From positions 3,895,501-3,959,500 of the forward strand of contig NZ_CP051216.1 of the NCBI RefSeq assembly GCF_012516435.1: DNA of 64,000 bases. Reading direction: 5' to 3'. The position numbers and the translations under genes were made by a program. Under the pieces are notes generated by a model. The model was not told the origin of the DNA, did not search any database, and saw only the letters and a program-made list of their open reading frames with translations. This DNA is from Pseudodesulfovibrio sp. zrk46. GTDB taxonomy: Bacteria > Desulfobacterota > Desulfovibrionia > Desulfovibrionales > Desulfovibrionaceae. Numbering within the stretch: the stretch's first letter is position 1; each line of letters begins with the position of its first letter. Positions 27,854 through 44,075 of this stretch are shown one piece after another.

Positions 27854-28486
27854 CTAACCGTTCTTGCGGAGCATGATGAGACCGCCGTTGGCTCCGGGGA
27901 TCTGCCCCTTCACCACGAGGACATTATCCTCAGGACGAACATCAACGATTTCCACGTTGCTAACGGTTACACGGGCGTTACCCATCTGGCCGGGCATCTT
28001 CTTGCCCTTCCAGACGCGGCCCGGGAAGGTGGCGTTACCGACAGAGCCGGGAACGCGGTGAACTTTTTCTGCACCGTGGGATGCACGAGAGCCAGCGAAG
28101 TTGTGACGCTTCATGACACCCTGGAAACCTTTACCTTTGGAGGTACCGGTTACCTTGATCTTGTCGCCAACAGCGAAAATATCAACGGTGATTTCCTGGC
28201 CGAGTTCGTACTCTTCCACATTATCAAGGGGAAATTCCTTGAGGGTGCGGTAGAGATCCTTACCAGCCTTGGCCATGTGGCCTTTCATGGGCTTGTTCAC
28301 CTTGCGTTCAGCAATGGCGTCGTAGCCAAGCTGCAGGGCGTTGTAGCCTTCCTTGTCGTCAGTCTTGATCTGCATGATCGGACAAGGGCCTGCCTCAATA
28401 ACAGTAACAGGGCAGATGGTACCGTCATCTTTAAAGATGCGGGTCATGCCCAGCTTCTTGCCGAGAATACCAAGAGTCTTAGCCAT
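27854..28486 (-). CDS. rplC: 50S ribosomal protein L3
   Basis: Assembly-initiating protein that reaches the peptidyl transferase centre. It has 210 residues, starting LGILGKKLGMTRIFKDDG, with the central loop KGKGFQGVMKRHNFAGSRAS holding the glutamine methylated in some bacteria. TAGGAGG lies upstream of the ATG and the gene follows rpsJ by 14 bases. Confidence 0.98.
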   Translation of the reverse strand: MAKTLGILGKKLGMTRIFKDDGTICPVTVIEAGPCPIMQIKTDDKEGYNALQLGYDAIAERKVNKPMKGHMAKAGKDLYRTLKEFPLDNVEEYELGQEITVDIFAVGDKIKVTGTSKGKGFQGVMKRHNFAGSRASHGAEKVHRVPGSVGNATFPGRVWKGKKMPGQMGNARVTVSNVEIVDVRPEDNVLVVKGQIPGANGGLIMLRKNG

Positions 28487-28500
28487 AATAACTAATCCTC

Positions 28501-28821
28501 CTAGAGTTTGATCTCGACGTCCACGCCTGCGGGCAAGGAAAGCTTGCCGAGAGCGTCAACAGTCTGCTGGGTGGGTTCAAGGATATCCAGAAGGCGCTTG
28601 TGAATGCGCATTTCAAACTGCTCACGGGACTTCTTGTCAACGTGAACGGACTTCTGGATGGTGGTACGATGAATGCGGGTCGGCAGCGGCACGGGGCCGG
28701 CAATTGCCGCACCAGTATTCTTGGCGGTGTCAACGATTTCGGTGACAGCCTTATCAAGAATACGGTAATCGTATGATCTCAGTTTAATTCTGATGCGATC
28801 GCTCGCCATCGAAGCAGCCAT
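28501..28821 (-). CDS. rpsJ: 30S ribosomal protein S10
   Basis: Small-subunit head protein that also partners NusB in antitermination. It has 106 residues, a few more than usual at the N-terminus. The start ATG 28821 has GAGGAG 8 bases upstream; the next in-frame ATG is 4 codons on. Conserved parts are [18 protein letters not shown] and [20 protein letters not shown]. It is the first gene of the S10 block and has its own promoter. Confidence 0.97.
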   Translation of the reverse strand: MAASMASDRIRIKLRSYDYRILDKAVTEIVDTAKNTGAAIAGPVPLPTRIHRTTIQKSVHVDKKSREQFEMRIHKRLLDILEPTQQTVDALGKLSLPAGVDVEIKL

Positions 28822-28910
28822 AGTGCTTTCTCCTCAAAGGATTTATCTTTGCTCGCGCCACTTTTGTACGTCCGTAACAAAAACGGCGCAGTTCATTGCA
28901 GCGGTCGGGT

Positions 28911-28939
28911 GATGTACACCCGACCAGCCAAACTGTCAA
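28911..28939 (-). promoter_or_regulatory. Promoter of the S10 ribosomal block
   Basis: On the minus strand TTGACA (28934-28939), 17 bases, then TACATC (28911-28916). Transcription would start near 28904, giving a leader of about 82 bases before rpsJ. No terminator is seen between fusA and this promoter, so read-through from the str block is also possible. Confidence 0.6.
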
Positions 28940-28964
28940 GCAAAGGGAAAATCCCGGCTCGTCG

Positions 28965-31037
28965 TTAATCTTTCTGTGTCATCAACTCTTCAGCCAAGCT
29001 GTTCGGCACTTTCTCGTAGTGATCGAACTGCATGGTGAAGGTTGCACGGCCCTGGGTCTTGGAACGCAGATCGGTAGCATATCCGAACATTTCGGACAGC
29101 GGCACGAAGGAGCGAACCACCTGAACACCGGGGCGAGCTTCCATTTCGCCAACACGACCGCGGCGACCATTCAGGTCACCCATGACGTCACCGAGGTAAT
29201 CCTCAGGGGTGACGACTTCTACGGACATGATGGGCTCAAGCAGAACCGGCTTGGCCTGCTTGCAAGCTTCCTTGATAGCCATGGAACCGGCAATGTAGAA
29301 GGCCTGTTCGCTGGAGTCGACTTCGTGGTAGGAACCGAAAACCAGCTTGACCTTAACATCGACAACCGGGAAACCGGCGACGATACCGTTCTTCATGGCA
29401 TCCTGGATGCCCTTATCAACAGCGGGGATGTATTCCTTCGGAATTACGCCGCCCTTGATTTCGTCCTCGAAGGCGTAGCCATTCTCAGAATTCGGCTCGA
29501 CTTCCAGAACAACGTGGCCGTACTGACCACGACCACCAGACTGCTTGGCATGCTTGACATCGACCTTGGTCGCCTGGGAAATGGTCTCCCGGTACGCCAC
29601 GCGGGGAGCACCCACGTTCGCGTTCACGTTGAACTCTCTGAGAAGACGGTCAACGATGATTTCCAGGTGCAACTCGCCCATTCCGGCGATCAGGCACTGT
29701 CCGGTCTCGTCGTCAGTATGCACGCGGAAAGACGGATCTTCCTTAGCGAGCTTGACGAGAGCGTTGGACAGGTTGTCACGGTCTGCCTTGGTCTTGGGTT
29801 CGATGGCAACTTCGATAACCGGATCCGGGATGTCCAAAGACTCCAGAACAACGGCGTTCTTCAGGTCACACAGAGTGTCACCGGTTGCCAGGTTTTTGAG
29901 GCCGACAGCGGCGACGATGTCACCGGCGTATGCCTCTTTTATTTCTTCACGCTTGTTAGCGTGCATTTTCAGGAGACGACCGATGCGCTCTTTCTTGCCG
30001 GTAGCACCATTCATGAAGGTGGAACCGGACTCGATCTTACCGGAGTAAAGGCGCAGGAAGGTCAGGTGGCCAACGAACGGGTCGGTAGCCAGCTTGAATG
30101 CCAGAGCGGAGAGAGGCTTGTCATCTTCGCAGGGGCACTCGATCTCGTCGCCAGAAGCCGGATCGATACCCTTCATCACCTCGATGTCGAGGGGAGATGG
30201 CAGGTAGTCGACAACTGCATCGAGCAGAGGCTGCACGCCCTTGTTGCGGAAAGCGGTACCGCACAGGACGGGGCAGATGGTGAGAGCGTTGGTAGCCTTG
30301 CGGACACCTTCACGGATTTCTTCCGCAGTGATCTCTTCATCAGCCATGTACTTCTCGAGCAGAGCTTCGTCTTCCTCGGCGATGGCTTCGATCATTTCGC
30401 CACGCATCTCTTCGTACTGGTCCTGCAGGTCTGCGGGAACATCGATGGTGGAGAAGGAAGCGCCATGGTCTACATGGTCGTAGATGTAAGCCTTACCTTC
30501 GATCAGGTCGACAACACCTTCGAACTCGTCCTCAGCACCAATGGGGAGCTGAAGAGGAACGGCCTTGGCACCAAGACGGGTCTTCATCATGTCGACGCAA
30601 CGGAAGAAGTCAGCGCCGATACGATCCATCTTGTTAACAAATGCCATGCGGGGGACCTGGTAACGGTCCGCCTGACGCCACACAGTCTCAGACTGAGGCT
30701 CAACACCGGCAACGGAGTCAAAAACGGCTACAGCGCCGTCCAGGACGCGCAGAGCGCGCTCAACTTCCATGGTGAAGTCGACGTGACCGGGGGTATCAAT
30801 GATATTGATGCGGTGGTCGCGCCAGAAACAGGTGGTTGCTGCAGAGGTGATGGTGATACCACGCTCCTGCTCCTGAACCATCCAGTCCATGGTAGCTTCG
30901 CCGTCATGTACTTCACCGATCTTGTGAGAAACACCGGTGTAGAACAGAATACGCTCGGTAGTGGTAGTCTTGCCCGCATCGATGTGGGCCATGATACCAA
31001 TATTGCGCTGCTTATCTCTGGGTACTTTTCTTGCCAC
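28965..31037 (-). CDS. fusA: Elongation factor G
   Basis: GTPase that drives ribosome translocation and, with RRF, recycling. It has 690 residues in five domains. The GTPase motifs are GHI-equivalent [15 protein letters not shown] (P loop), DTPGHVDF and [10 protein letters not shown]. The C-terminal domains IV and V are intact through [20 protein letters not shown]. The start is GTG at 31037 with CGGAG upstream. It follows rpsG by 15 bases. No tuf gene follows it; the only tuf in the window is at 44317. Confidence 0.98.
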   Translation of the reverse strand: MARKVPRDKQRNIGIMAHIDAGKTTTTERILFYTGVSHKIGEVHDGEATMDWMVQEQERGITITSAATTCFWRDHRINIIDTPGHVDFTMEVERALRVLDGAVAVFDSVAGVEPQSETVWRQADRYQVPRMAFVNKMDRIGADFFRCVDMMKTRLGAKAVPLQLPIGAEDEFEGVVDLIEGKAYIYDHVDHGASFSTIDVPADLQDQYEEMRGEMIEAIAEEDEALLEKYMADEEITAEEIREGVRKATNALTICPVLCGTAFRNKGVQPLLDAVVDYLPSPLDIEVMKGIDPASGDEIECPCEDDKPLSALAFKLATDPFVGHLTFLRLYSGKIESGSTFMNGATGKKERIGRLLKMHANKREEIKEAYAGDIVAAVGLKNLATGDTLCDLKNAVVLESLDIPDPVIEVAIEPKTKADRDNLSNALVKLAKEDPSFRVHTDDETGQCLIAGMGELHLEIIVDRLLREFNVNANVGAPRVAYRETISQATKVDVKHAKQSGGRGQYGHVVLEVEPNSENGYAFEDEIKGGVIPKEYIPAVDKGIQDAMKNGIVAGFPVVDVKVKLVFGSYHEVDSSEQAFYIAGSMAIKEACKQAKPVLLEPIMSVEVVTPEDYLGDVMGDLNGRRGRVGEMEARPGVQVVRSFVPLSEMFGYATDLRSKTQGRATFTMQFDHYEKVPNSLAEELMTQKD

Positions 31038-31052
31038 TTTAATACTCCGGGT

Positions 31053-31601
<549 letters not shown>

Positions 31602-31621
31602 TTACGAATGAGGCTATAACC

Positions 31622-31993
31622 TTATTTAGGACGCTTGGTGCCGTACTTGGAGCGGCCGCGGCGACGATCGTCAACACCAGAGGTGTCGAGGGAGCCACGC
31701 ACGATGTGGTAACGGACACCGGGAAGGTCTTTTACACGACCGCCACGGATCAGAACCACGGAGTGTTCCTGCAGGTTATGGCCTTCACCACCGATGTAGG
31801 CGGTTACTTCGATGCCGTTGGTCAGACGTACACGAGCGACCTTACGAAGCGCGGAGTTCGGCTTCTTAGGGGTCGTGGTGTATACTCTGGTACAAACACC
31901 GCGACGCTGAGGGCATTCCAACAGGGCCGGGGTCTTCTTCCGTTTGGGCTGAACTTGACGTCCCTTACGGATGAGCTGGTTAATGGTAGGCAT
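31622..31993 (-). CDS. rpsL: 30S ribosomal protein S12
   Basis: Decoding-centre protein. It has 123 residues from ATG 31993 (GGAGG upstream). The lysines linked to streptomycin sensitivity are wild-type in both loops ([16 protein letters not shown] and [13 protein letters not shown]). It is the first gene of the rpsL-rpsG-fusA block. An ATG five codons upstream is in frame but overlaps the ribosome binding site region. Confidence 0.97.
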   Translation of the reverse strand: MPTINQLIRKGRQVQPKRKKTPALLECPQRRGVCTRVYTTTPKKPNSALRKVARVRLTNGIEVTAYIGGEGHNLQEHSVVLIRGGRVKDLPGVRYHIVRGSLDTSGVDDRRRGRSKYGTKRPK

Positions 31994-32052
31994 TAATCCT
32001 CCAGTCATTAGTTAATACAATACCACGCGCACTACTGCGCAAAGAGGACCGC

Positions 32053-32081
32053 AAGTAATCCTAAAGTTCGAACCTTGTCAA
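32053..32081 (-). promoter_or_regulatory. Promoter of the rpsL-rpsG-fusA block
   Basis: On the minus strand TTGACA (32076-32081), 17 bases, then TTACTT (32053-32058). The start would be near 32046, about 50 bases before rpsL. It lies just downstream of the rpoC terminator. Confidence 0.6.
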
Positions 32082-32126
32082 GCAATTTGCCCGAATCAAT
32101 TAAGTTACAATGATCCAATTTCCTGC

Positions 32127-32162
32127 AAAAAAACTGGAGAGGCGAGACCTCTCCAGTTTTTT
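32127..32162 (-). terminator. Terminator of the rpoBC operon
   Basis: Arms of 15 bases (32128-32142 and 32148-32162, CTGGAGAGG core) around a 5-base loop; on the minus strand the hairpin is followed by seven Ts. It separates rpoC from rpsL. Confidence 0.93.
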
Positions 32163-32198
32163 CAGTCTATTAGGCACTCCTTTCGGAGTGTTATAATC

Positions 32199-36350
<4,152 letters not shown>

Positions 36351-36380
36351 GGATATCCCCTATCTTAAAAGTTATTTGAT

Positions 36381-36408
36381 GCCTGGCCGGTCAATCGACC
36401 GGCCAGGC
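36381..36408 (-). other. Perfect hairpin between rpoB and rpoC
   Basis: GCCTGGCCGGTC (36381-36392) pairs fully with 36397-36408 around a 4-base loop. No U-run follows on the transcribed strand, so it is probably a processing or stability element, not a terminator. Confidence 0.65.
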
Positions 36409-36433
36409 TAATTACCTTAATAACGTCCTGAAC

Positions 36434-39400
36434 CTACGGCATCAGCGGCTTGGGGCCAGAATACTGACCGGGGCCGGGCTGACGTTTACGGTCCTCGTAG
36501 TGCAGGGTCACATCCAGACCCAGCGACATGAGTTCCTTGACCAGAACGTTGAAGGATTCCGGCAGGCTCGCTTCGAGGAAGTTGTCGCCCTTGACGATCT
36601 TTTCGTACATCTTGACGCGGCCCTGCACATCGTCAGACTTGACGGTGAGGAACTCCTGCAGGAGGTACGCGGCGCCGTATGCTTCCAGCGCCCAAACTTC
36701 CATTTCACCGAGACGCTGACCACCGAACTGAGCCTTACCACCAAGCGGCTGCTGGGTGACGAGGGAGTACGGGCCAGTGGAGCGGGCATGGATCTTCTCA
36801 TCAACCAAGTGATGGAGTTTGAGAATGTACATGATACCAACGGTGACGCGATTATGGAAAGGCTCACCAGTGCGGCCGTCGTAAAGGATGAACTTACCGT
36901 CATCATCACAACCGGCCTTAGTCAGCCAACCCCAGATATCTTCTTCGTCAGCACCATCGAATACAGGCGTTTTGGCAACGATACCGTTCTTCCAACGCTT
37001 GCATGTTTCGATGAACTCTTCGTCAGTCATGGCGTCAATAAAGGCGTCCATGTCCGGATCTTCGAAGATGAATTTGGCCTTGTCGCGAAGGTCCTTCACT
37101 CCATCAATCATCTGCTGATGCAGCTGCTGACCAAGCTTGCGGCCCGCCATACCCAGGTGGGTTTCCATGATCTGCCCGATGTTCATACGGGAGGGAACGC
37201 CAAGAGGGTTGAGGACGATGTCCATGGGGGTACCGTCGTCGAAGAACGGCATATCTTCTTCCGGCAAGATGCAGGAAACTACACCCTTGTTACCGTGACG
37301 ACCGGCCATCTTATCGCCCACGCTCAGCTTACGCTTAACGGCGACATAGACCTTGACCATCTTGATAACGCCCGGAGGCAGATCATCACCTTCGGTGACT
37401 TTCTCGCGCTTCACATCATAAATTTCCTTGATGAAAGCGACCTGGGATTCGTAATCAGCCACGATCAGCTTGATCTGGTCGTTGATCTCCTTGTCGAAGA
37501 CTCCAACCAGTTTCTTGACCGGGACATTATTGAGAGCTTCACGCTCAACGATTTCACCGGACTTGCCGCAGACAGCTTTCTTGGAACCAACAAGGTCCTT
37601 TTTAAGCTTGCCGCCTTCACACGCAGCCCAAATGCGCTCGCGGGTGGCGTCAGTCAAGGAAGCAATGTGCTTGACTTCCTTGGTGTCAAATGCAGCGAGT
37701 TCGGCATCTTCGATGGCCTTTGTGCGATCATCCTTATCAGAAGAACGACGGTTAAAGACCTTAACGTCAACGACAGTACCGGAGATTCCCGGCGGCACCT
37801 TCAGGGAGGTGTTCTTCACGTCGCGAGCTTTATCACCGAAGATGGCGCGAAGCAGTTTTTCTTCAGGGGTCAGCTGAGTTTCACCCTTCGGGGTGATCTT
37901 ACCGACCATGATGTCGTCCGGCTTGATGCGCGCACCGATGCGGATAATACCGCATTCATCAAGGTTGCGAAGCATCTCTTCGGAGACGTTGGATATGTCA
38001 CGAGTGACTTCTTCGGGTCCGAGCTTGGTGTCACGGGCGACGAGTTCAAATTCCTCAATGTGAATAGAGGTGAACACGTCTTCCTTGACCATACGTTCGG
38101 AGATAAGAATGGAGTCCTCGAAGTTGTAACCGCACCAGGGCATGAACGCTACGAGGAGGTTCTTACCGAGGGCGAGTTCTCCGTCGTCAATACCGGGACC
38201 ATCAGCAAGGATATCACCCTTCTTGATGACCTGGCCAACCTGGACCTTCGGACGCTGACCGAAGCAGGAGTTCTGGTTGGACTTATGCCACTTCTGGAAC
38301 TCGTAGTGCTTGGCACCGCCGGAGTTGGGGTGAATACCGTTGTCATAGTTGACGATGACGCGTTCGGAATCGACGTAGTGAACCACGCCGTCCTCTTCTG
38401 CCAGCACACAGGCGCCGGAGTCGCGTGCGACAGGGCCTTCCATGCCGGTACCAACCAGCGGCTGCTCTGCTTGAAGCAGGGGAACAGCCTGACGCATCAT
38501 GTTCGAACCCATGAGTGCGCGGTTAGCATCATCGTGCTCGAGGAACGGAATCAATGCAGCCGAGATAGAGACAGTCTGACTCGGGCTGATATCCATGCAG
38601 GTGATATCTTCAGATGCAGTCAGCTGAACATCACCAGCGAGTCGTGCGTTGACACGCGGATTGGAGAAGACGCCATTTTCGTCCAGGGGAGCGTTGGCCT
38701 GAGCCACCACTTCCACGGCTTCCTTGGAGGCGTCCATGTAGGTGATTTCGTCAGTGATCTTCTTGTCGACGACCTTACGGTACGGGGTCTCAATGAAGCC
38801 GTAATCGTTCACCTTTGCAAAGGTGGTCAGAGAAACGATGAGACCAATGTTTGGTCCTTCAGGCGTTTCAATGGGGCAGATACGACCATAGTGAGAGGTA
38901 TGTACGTCGCGGACTTCGAAGCCAGCGCGCTCGCGGGTCAAACCACCGGGTCCAAGTGCGGACAGACGGCGTTTGTGTGTAACCTCGGAGAGCGGGTTGG
39001 TCTGATCCATGAACTGACTGAGCTGAGAAGTACCGAAGAACTCTTTCAGGACAGCGGCAACCGGCTTAGGGTTGATCAGATCATGAGGCATGAGGGTGGC
39101 CACTTCCTGCAGGGACATGCGCTCTTTGATTGCACGTTCCATGCGGACGAGACCGATGCGGTACTGGTTCTCAACCAGTTCGCCCACAGGGCGAACACGA
39201 CGGTTGCCCAGGTGATCGATATCATCGGCGGGGCCATGAGTATCCTTGAGGCGCATCAATTCTTTGACTGCCAGAAGGATGTCCTCATTGGTCAGGGTGC
39301 GGGTGTTAAGGTCCACATCCTGATTGAGACGAGAGTTAAGTTTGTAACGACCAACGCTGGAGAGATCGTAGTAGTCGGAGCTACGGAAGAGATTCTCGAA

Positions 39401-40546
39401 GAAGTTGGAAGCGATCTCGGGAGTCGGCGGAGAACTGGGACGGAGACGACGGTAGATCTCGATCTGTGCGGTCTCCATGTCAGTGGTCTTGTCCAACAGC
39501 AGTGTATTGCGCAGGGAATCAGAAACGTCCATACCGCGGGTGTGCAGTACGTTCAGTTCCTTGATACCAAATTCACGCATGGTCTGCAGGAGATCGACAG
39601 TTACTTCGTCGGCGGCTTCGGCGAGAACTTCACCGGTATTGTCCACCATATCAGCGGCCAGGAACAGGCCGACGAGAGAAGCAGGGTCGACCTCAATGGT
39701 CTTGACCTCGTTACGAACCAGCTTCTTCCAGGCGCCCTTGGTGATATCGGTGTCTTTTTTGACGACAACCTTGTCACCAATCTTGATATCCGCAAAAGCG
39801 GTTTCCTTGCGGTACTGGTCTGCGACAACATGACGCTGCACCTTGGTCTTCAGCAAGGTGTATTTCTCAGTGTCGTAGTAGTAATCAAGGATATCCGTGC
39901 GGGAAAGACCCATTGCCTTGAGAAGGATGGTGGCCGGCATCTTGCGTCGACGGTCGATGCGGACATACAGGATGTCCTTATGATCGAAGTCGAAGTCGAG
40001 CCAGGAGCCACGCATCGGAATAATGCGGCTGGAGTACAGTACCTTACGGCTGGAGTGAGACTTACCGGAATCATGTTCAAAGATGATACCAGGCGAGCGC
40101 TGAAGCTGGTTAACAATAACGCGCTCGGTACCATTGATGACGTAAGTTCCCTTTTCAGTCATCAACGGGATAGTCCCGAAGTATATGTCTTGTTCTTTAA
40201 TGTCACGAATGGTGCGATTGTCGGTCTCTTCATCCACGTCGAAAACTACGAGACGGACGGTAATACGAATGGGTGCCTCATAGGTCAGGCCCTTAGAGAT
40301 GCACTCATCGACGTCGTATTTTGGTTCACCAATGTCGTAACTGACAAAATCAAGGCTAGCGGTCTTGTTGAAATCTTCAATGGGAAACACGGACCGGAAC
40401 ACGCCCTCAAGCCCAAAATCACCCCGGCTGGCCGGAGCAGTTCCTTCCTGCAAGAAACGCTTGTAGGAATCGACCTGCAATTCAAGCAGGTGCGGGATAG
40501 GGAGCGTGGTCTTGATGCTACCGAATTCTTTTCTGAAATGACCCAT
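36434..40546 (-). CDS. rpoB: RNA polymerase beta subunit
   Basis: Beta subunit of RNA polymerase, 1370 residues from ATG 40546. I prefer this start because GAGGG lies 4 bases upstream, while an ATG five codons earlier has no ribosome binding site. The rifampicin pocket reads [20 protein letters not shown], so the Asp, His and Ser positions commonly mutated are wild-type and the enzyme is predicted sensitive. The C-terminal [20 protein letters not shown] that contacts beta-prime is intact. Confidence 0.98.
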   Translation of the reverse strand: MGHFRKEFGSIKTTLPIPHLLELQVDSYKRFLQEGTAPASRGDFGLEGVFRSVFPIEDFNKTASLDFVSYDIGEPKYDVDECISKGLTYEAPIRITVRLVVFDVDEETDNRTIRDIKEQDIYFGTIPLMTEKGTYVINGTERVIVNQLQRSPGIIFEHDSGKSHSSRKVLYSSRIIPMRGSWLDFDFDHKDILYVRIDRRRKMPATILLKAMGLSRTDILDYYYDTEKYTLLKTKVQRHVVADQYRKETAFADIKIGDKVVVKKDTDITKGAWKKLVRNEVKTIEVDPASLVGLFLAADMVDNTGEVLAEAADEVTVDLLQTMREFGIKELNVLHTRGMDVSDSLRNTLLLDKTTDMETAQIEIYRRLRPSSPPTPEIASNFFENLFRSSDYYDLSSVGRYKLNSRLNQDVDLNTRTLTNEDILLAVKELMRLKDTHGPADDIDHLGNRRVRPVGELVENQYRIGLVRMERAIKERMSLQEVATLMPHDLINPKPVAAVLKEFFGTSQLSQFMDQTNPLSEVTHKRRLSALGPGGLTRERAGFEVRDVHTSHYGRICPIETPEGPNIGLIVSLTTFAKVNDYGFIETPYRKVVDKKITDEITYMDASKEAVEVVAQANAPLDENGVFSNPRVNARLAGDVQLTASEDITCMDISPSQTVSISAALIPFLEHDDANRALMGSNMMRQAVPLLQAEQPLVGTGMEGPVARDSGACVLAEEDGVVHYVDSERVIVNYDNGIHPNSGGAKHYEFQKWHKSNQNSCFGQRPKVQVGQVIKKGDILADGPGIDDGELALGKNLLVAFMPWCGYNFEDSILISERMVKEDVFTSIHIEEFELVARDTKLGPEEVTRDISNVSEEMLRNLDECGIIRIGARIKPDDIMVGKITPKGETQLTPEEKLLRAIFGDKARDVKNTSLKVPPGISGTVVDVKVFNRRSSDKDDRTKAIEDAELAAFDTKEVKHIASLTDATRERIWAACEGGKLKKDLVGSKKAVCGKSGEIVEREALNNVPVKKLVGVFDKEINDQIKLIVADYESQVAFIKEIYDVKREKVTEGDDLPPGVIKMVKVYVAVKRKLSVGDKMAGRHGNKGVVSCILPEEDMPFFDDGTPMDIVLNPLGVPSRMNIGQIMETHLGMAGRKLGQQLHQQMIDGVKDLRDKAKFIFEDPDMDAFIDAMTDEEFIETCKRWKNGIVAKTPVFDGADEEDIWGWLTKAGCDDDGKFILYDGRTGEPFHNRVTVGIMYILKLHHLVDEKIHARSTGPYSLVTQQPLGGKAQFGGQRLGEMEVWALEAYGAAYLLQEFLTVKSDDVQGRVKMYEKIVKGDNFLEASLPESFNVLVKELMSLGLDVTLHYEDRKRQPGPGQYSGPKPLMP

Positions 40547-40777
40547 TGTACCCTCATGCATGAGCGGTTGATGGTTAGGACGTCGGGGTGAGAATATCCC
40601 CTGCCCTCTGTCGGAGCAACGGCTTCGTGGAATAGCCGCTGCGAGGAAATTGGGTGGTTAAGCCATGACCGAGGCATGCATTCACGGTCATGTAACGAGG
40701 AGTCGACGGGTAGATGCCGCCTTCAGCGCTTAAAAACCCTTTTTTGGAGCTAATTAACCATTATATACATAGACAGA

Positions 40778-40820
40778 GCAAAGAGCGCAACACCCTTATT
40801 ACAGGGTGAGCGCTCTTTGC
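40778..40820 (-). other. Attenuator-like hairpin between rplL and rpoB
   Basis: An 11-bp outer stem (40778-40788 with 40810-40820, GCAAAGAGCGC) and a 6-bp inner stem (40791-40796 with 40803-40808), separated by a small bulge. No U-run follows. In E. coli the same junction holds a partial attenuator and an RNase III site that lower rpoBC expression relative to rplL. The 298-base rplL-rpoB gap otherwise shows a TATAAT on the minus strand at 40760-40765, with no convincing -35 box. Confidence 0.65.
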
Positions 40821-40844
40821 TATGAATAGCTTAAGCGATTGAAG

Positions 40845-41231
40845 TTACTTAACTTCAACGGAAGCGCCGGCTTCTTCGAGCTGCTTAGCAGCTTCGTCAG
40901 CCTCTTCCTTGGAAACGCCTTCCTTGAGAGCCTTAGGAGCTTCGTCAACGATAGCCTTGGCTTCTTTCAGGCCCAGGCCGGTGATGGCGCGGACAGCCTT
41001 GATGACGGCGATCTTGTTGCCACCGGCACCAGCGAGGATGACGTCGAATTCGGTCTTCTCTTCAGCGCCACCAGCGTCGCCGCCTGCTGCGGGAGCAGCA
41101 ACAACAGCAGCAGCCGGAGCAGCAGCTTCAACGCCGAATACGTCTTCGAGTTCTTTGATGAATTCGGAAAGTTCCAGGACGGTCATGTTGCCGATGAATT
41201 CAACAACCTGTTCTTTGGTGATATCTGCCAT
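40845..41231 (-). CDS. rplL: 50S ribosomal protein L7/L12
   Basis: Stalk protein that recruits translation factors, present in several copies per ribosome. It has 128 residues: N-terminal dimerisation helices ([20 protein letters not shown]), an Ala/Gly-rich hinge at about 35-58, and the C-terminal domain with [27 protein letters not shown] precedes the ATG. Confidence 0.98.
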   Translation of the reverse strand: MADITKEQVVEFIGNMTVLELSEFIKELEDVFGVEAAAPAAAVVAAPAAGGDAGGAEEKTEFDVILAGAGGNKIAVIKAVRAITGLGLKEAKAIVDEAPKALKEGVSKEEADEAAKQLEEAGASVEVK

Positions 41232-41271
41232 GATAAATTCTCCTTAGAAATTGATTCGCTTTGAACCTTGT

Positions 41272-41793
41272 TTACGCAGCTTCTTTCTGATCTTTGATCG
41301 CGGTCAAAGCATACAGGAATTTGCGTTCGATGTTTGCGAACAAGCAAACGAAATTGCGCGGTACGGCCTGCATGGTGCCGAGTACGGAACTGAGAAGCTC
41401 AGGCTTGCTGGGCATCTTAGACAGTTCTTTCACGCCGTCGTTATCAAGAAACTTCCCTTCAAGAGAACCGAAACGAATGGAAAACTTTTTGTTTTCCTTA
41501 TCGAAGTCGGCCAGCACTTTGGCCACGGCGACAGGATCGTCGTAACCCAGCGCAATAGCGCAGTTCTCTTTAAAGTGTTCGCTCAGGTCACCGTGTGCGG
41601 TGTCCGTGAGAGCCAACCGGGCCAGGGTATTCTTGACGACTTGGTAGTCAACGCCGGCTTCGAAGCACTTTGCGCGGAGCTGTGTCAGCTCTTCAACGGT
41701 CAGTCCTTTGAAGTCGGTAACGACGGCAATGCTCGCCCGCGCAGCTTTTTCGTTCAGCTGCTCGATGATCTGGGCTTTTTCTTGCCTGTTCAT
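41272..41793 (-). CDS. rplJ: 50S ribosomal protein L10
   Basis: Base of the ribosomal stalk, carrying L7/L12 dimers on its C-terminal helix. It has 173 residues, with [19 protein letters not shown] and [12 protein letters not shown]. In E. coli the L10-L12 complex represses translation by binding the rplJ leader; here a hairpin lies in the 157-base leader upstream. GAGGAG precedes the ATG. Confidence 0.97.
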   Translation of the reverse strand: MNRQEKAQIIEQLNEKAARASIAVVTDFKGLTVEELTQLRAKCFEAGVDYQVVKNTLARLALTDTAHGDLSEHFKENCAIALGYDDPVAVAKVLADFDKENKKFSIRFGSLEGKFLDNDGVKELSKMPSKPELLSSVLGTMQAVPRNFVCLFANIERKFLYALTAIKDQKEAA

Positions 41794-41909
41794 CTACCAC
41801 TCCTCGTCTTAGGCCCGGAAAGCAGGTCAAAGCGTTGTCTGAGCAGGGCTTTTAAGGGAAACATTCCCGCCTGCCGTCTCTGACTCAACTTCCCGTGCGA
41901 TTATCTACA

Positions 41910-41933
41910 GGATGCCCCCGGGAGAGGGCATCC
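41910..41933 (-). other. Leader hairpin in the rplA-rplJ gap
   Basis: GGATGCCC (41910-41917) pairs with GGGCATCC (41926-41933) around CCGGGAGA. It lies in the expected position of an L10 autoregulatory leader or of a processing site. The role is inferred from position. Confidence 0.5.
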
Positions 41934-41950
41934 GGCATTCCATAATGTGA

Positions 41951-42658
41951 TTAAGCGTCCAGGAACTTACGAACGGTCAAGGGATCAATCTTGACGCCGG
42001 GTCCCATGGTAGTGGCGACAGCCACGCTCTTCATGTAAGTACCCTTGGCAGAAGAAGGCTTCAGATTCATAACCGTCTGGAGCAGAGTCCGGAGGTTTTC
42101 AAGAAGCTTCTCGGGACCAAAGGAGACCTTACCGATGGGAGCGTGCAGGATACCAGCCTTGTCTACTTTGAACTCGACCTTACCGGCCTTCAGTTCGCTA
42201 ACAGCAGTGGCTACATCCATGGTGACGGTACCGGTCTTAGCGTTAGGCATCAGACCACGAGGGCCGAGAACGCGACCGATTTTACCGACAACAGCCATCA
42301 TATCAGGGGTGGCAACGGCCTTGTCAAAGTCCAGCCAACCGCCCTGAATCTTCTCGACCAGTTCATCGGAACCTGCGATTTCAGCACCAGCTTCTTTAGC
42401 TTCAGCTTCCTTCTCAGGCTTACAGAAGACGACTACGCGGACGTCTTTGCCGAGACCGTTGGGCAGGGATACTGCACCACGGATCATCTGATCGGAGTAC
42501 TTAGGGTCAACACCGAGGTTGATGGCGACATCAACGGTTTCATCGAATTTAGCGTAGGCGCCTTCAACAGCGGTCTTTACACCTTCTTCGACGGAAACGC
42601 GAACTGCAGTGTCGCGATCACCAAGAGCATTGCGGTAATTTTTTCCATGCTTGGGCAT
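41951..42658 (-). CDS. rplA: 50S ribosomal protein L1
   Basis: L1 stalk protein that releases E-site tRNA, and represses the L11 operon in E. coli. It has 235 residues. [20 protein letters not shown] and [20 protein letters not shown] are conserved. TGAGGA precedes the ATG; it follows rplK by 13 bases. Confidence 0.98.
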   Translation of the reverse strand: MPKHGKNYRNALGDRDTAVRVSVEEGVKTAVEGAYAKFDETVDVAINLGVDPKYSDQMIRGAVSLPNGLGKDVRVVVFCKPEKEAEAKEAGAEIAGSDELVEKIQGGWLDFDKAVATPDMMAVVGKIGRVLGPRGLMPNAKTGTVTMDVATAVSELKAGKVEFKVDKAGILHAPIGKVSFGPEKLLENLRTLLQTVMNLKPSSAKGTYMKSVAVATTMGPGVKIDPLTVRKFLDA

Positions 42659-42671
42659 TTCTATATCCTCA

Positions 42672-43097
42672 CTAGCCTACGACTTCGAGACCCATGCTGC
42701 GGGCAGTGCCTTCAATCTGCAGCATAGCATTTTCGATGTCATTGGCGTTCAAATCAGGCATCTTCATCTCGGCGATCTCCTGGACCTGAGCCTTGGTGAC
42801 CTTGCCGACCTTGTTCTTGTTAGGTTCACCGGAACCCTTTTCCAGCTTGGCAGCCTTAAGCAGCAGCACAGATGCCGGAGGAGTCTTGGTGATGAAGTCG
42901 AAGGAACGGTCTGCGTAAACCGTGATGACGACGGGGATGATGAGTCCCTTCTGATCCTGGGTCTTGGCGTTGAACGCCTTGCAGAATTCCATGATGTTAA
43001 CGCCGTGCTGACCCAGAGCCGGACCGACCGGCGGGGAGGGATTGGCGCTACCTGCGGGAATCTGCAGCTTGATCTTTCCTATTTCTTTCTTGGCCAT
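42672..43097 (-). CDS. rplK: 50S ribosomal protein L11
   Basis: Part of the GTPase-associated centre, needed for factor function and for the stringent response. It has 141 residues; the N-terminal [20 protein letters not shown] hinge, with its conserved prolines, is complete, and the C-terminal RNA-binding domain follows. CGAGGAA precedes the ATG. Confidence 0.98.
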   Translation of the reverse strand: MAKKEIGKIKLQIPAGSANPSPPVGPALGQHGVNIMEFCKAFNAKTQDQKGLIIPVVITVYADRSFDFITKTPPASVLLLKAAKLEKGSGEPNKNKVGKVTKAQVQEIAEMKMPDLNANDIENAMLQIEGTARSMGLEVVG

Positions 43098-43143
43098 TGT
43101 ATTCCTCGATGAGAAATTTCGCTGTTTGCGAGTATATTACGGG

Positions 43144-43701
43144 CTACCCTTTATCAACCTGGACGAAGTCCAGCTCAACCGGAGTCTGACGTCCGAAGAT
43201 AGAGACGGAAACCTTGAGTTTACCCTTGTCGTAATTGACTTCTTCCACAACACCGTTGAAGCCGCTGAACGGACCATCGATGACCCGCACCTCGTCGCCT
43301 CGCTCAAAGTTGAACTTGGGACGGGGTTTCTCCTGGCGGCTTTCCATCATGTTGAGGATGTTTTCCGCCTCGCTGTCACGCATGGGCGTGGGACGGTTTT
43401 TACCGCCAACAAATCCGGTGACGCGCGGGATGGACTGAATCAGGTGCCAGGAGTCATCCGTCAGGATCATCTTGATCATGATGTATCCAGGATAAAATTT
43501 CCTGGTGGAAGTCTTGCGCTCACCCTTGACCATTTCGACGATCTTCTCGGTGGGCATGACGACCTCCTCAATGAGGCCCTTATCTTGCCCGGTCCGCATC
43601 ATCTCGCGAACGGTCTGCTCTACACGCTGCTCAAACCCTGAATAAGTGTGAACGATGTACCAGCGTGCCTTAGGAGAGGCATTTTCCATGATGGCATCCA
43701 T
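43144..43701 (-). CDS. nusG: Transcription termination/antitermination protein NusG
   Basis: Binds RNA polymerase across its cleft and links it to Rho or to S10 on the ribosome. It has 185 residues: the NGN domain (ARWYIVHTYSGFEQRVEQ) and a C-terminal KOW domain (RGDEVRVIDGPFSGFNGVVE). It lies between secE and rplK as in most bacteria. A second in-frame ATG occurs at codon 5. Confidence 0.97.
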   Translation of the reverse strand: MDAIMENASPKARWYIVHTYSGFEQRVEQTVREMMRTGQDKGLIEEVVMPTEKIVEMVKGERKTSTRKFYPGYIMIKMILTDDSWHLIQSIPRVTGFVGGKNRPTPMRDSEAENILNMMESRQEKPRPKFNFERGDEVRVIDGPFSGFNGVVEEVNYDKGKLKVSVSIFGRQTPVELDFVQVDKG

Positions 43702-43733
43702 ATGTGTGATCCAGCCTTGCTCGTAAAAGGGAC

Positions 43734-43988
43734 TTAGGACAGTATGGCCTCGACAGCCTTGGAGAGCGCAAGGTCAACAATGCCGAGGTAGATGGCGATA
43801 ACAACGCTCACTACCAGAACAGCCACACAGGTCGTGATGGTTTCCTTGCGGGTCGGCCAGACAACCTTCTTAATCTCGACTTTAGACTCTTCAAAGAACT
43901 GTGTCAGTTCTTTGGCCTTTCCGACGAGACCGGTAGGTGCCTGAGCGGCCTGCTTCTCAGCAGCTTTTTTGCCTTTATTTCTGGCCAT
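43734..43988 (-). CDS. secE: Protein translocase subunit SecE
   Basis: Clamp subunit that holds the two halves of SecY together in the inner membrane. It has 84 residues: a Lys- and Ala-rich cytoplasmic part, the amphipathic segment FFEESKVEIKKVVWPTRKET, then a single membrane span (about 48-75). It is the short single-span form. It precedes nusG by 32 bases. Confidence 0.95.
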   Translation of the reverse strand: MARNKGKKAAEKQAAQAPTGLVGKAKELTQFFEESKVEIKKVVWPTRKETITTCVAVLVVSVVIAIYLGIVDLALSKAVEAILS

Positions 43989-44011
43989 AACTTCTTTTTC
44001 CCAAATTATTG

Positions 44012-44061
44012 AGCGGGTTTCGAGGTCTTGTCCCTAAGGACAAGACCTCTAAGCACCCGCT
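44012..44061 (-). other. Nested hairpin between tRNA-Trp and secE
   Basis: An inner perfect 12-bp stem (44022-44033 with 44038-44049, loop CTAA) sits inside an outer 7-bp stem (44012-44018 with 44055-44061). No U-run follows, so it may separate or process tRNA-Trp from the secE-nusG message. Confidence 0.6.
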
Positions 44062-44075
44062 TTCAAAGACATAAT

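Noticed and set aside
40760..40765. TATAAT on the minus strand as an internal rpoB promoter
   Set aside because: No -35 box at proper distance; a 19-base gap to a weak TTGCGC is unconvincing.
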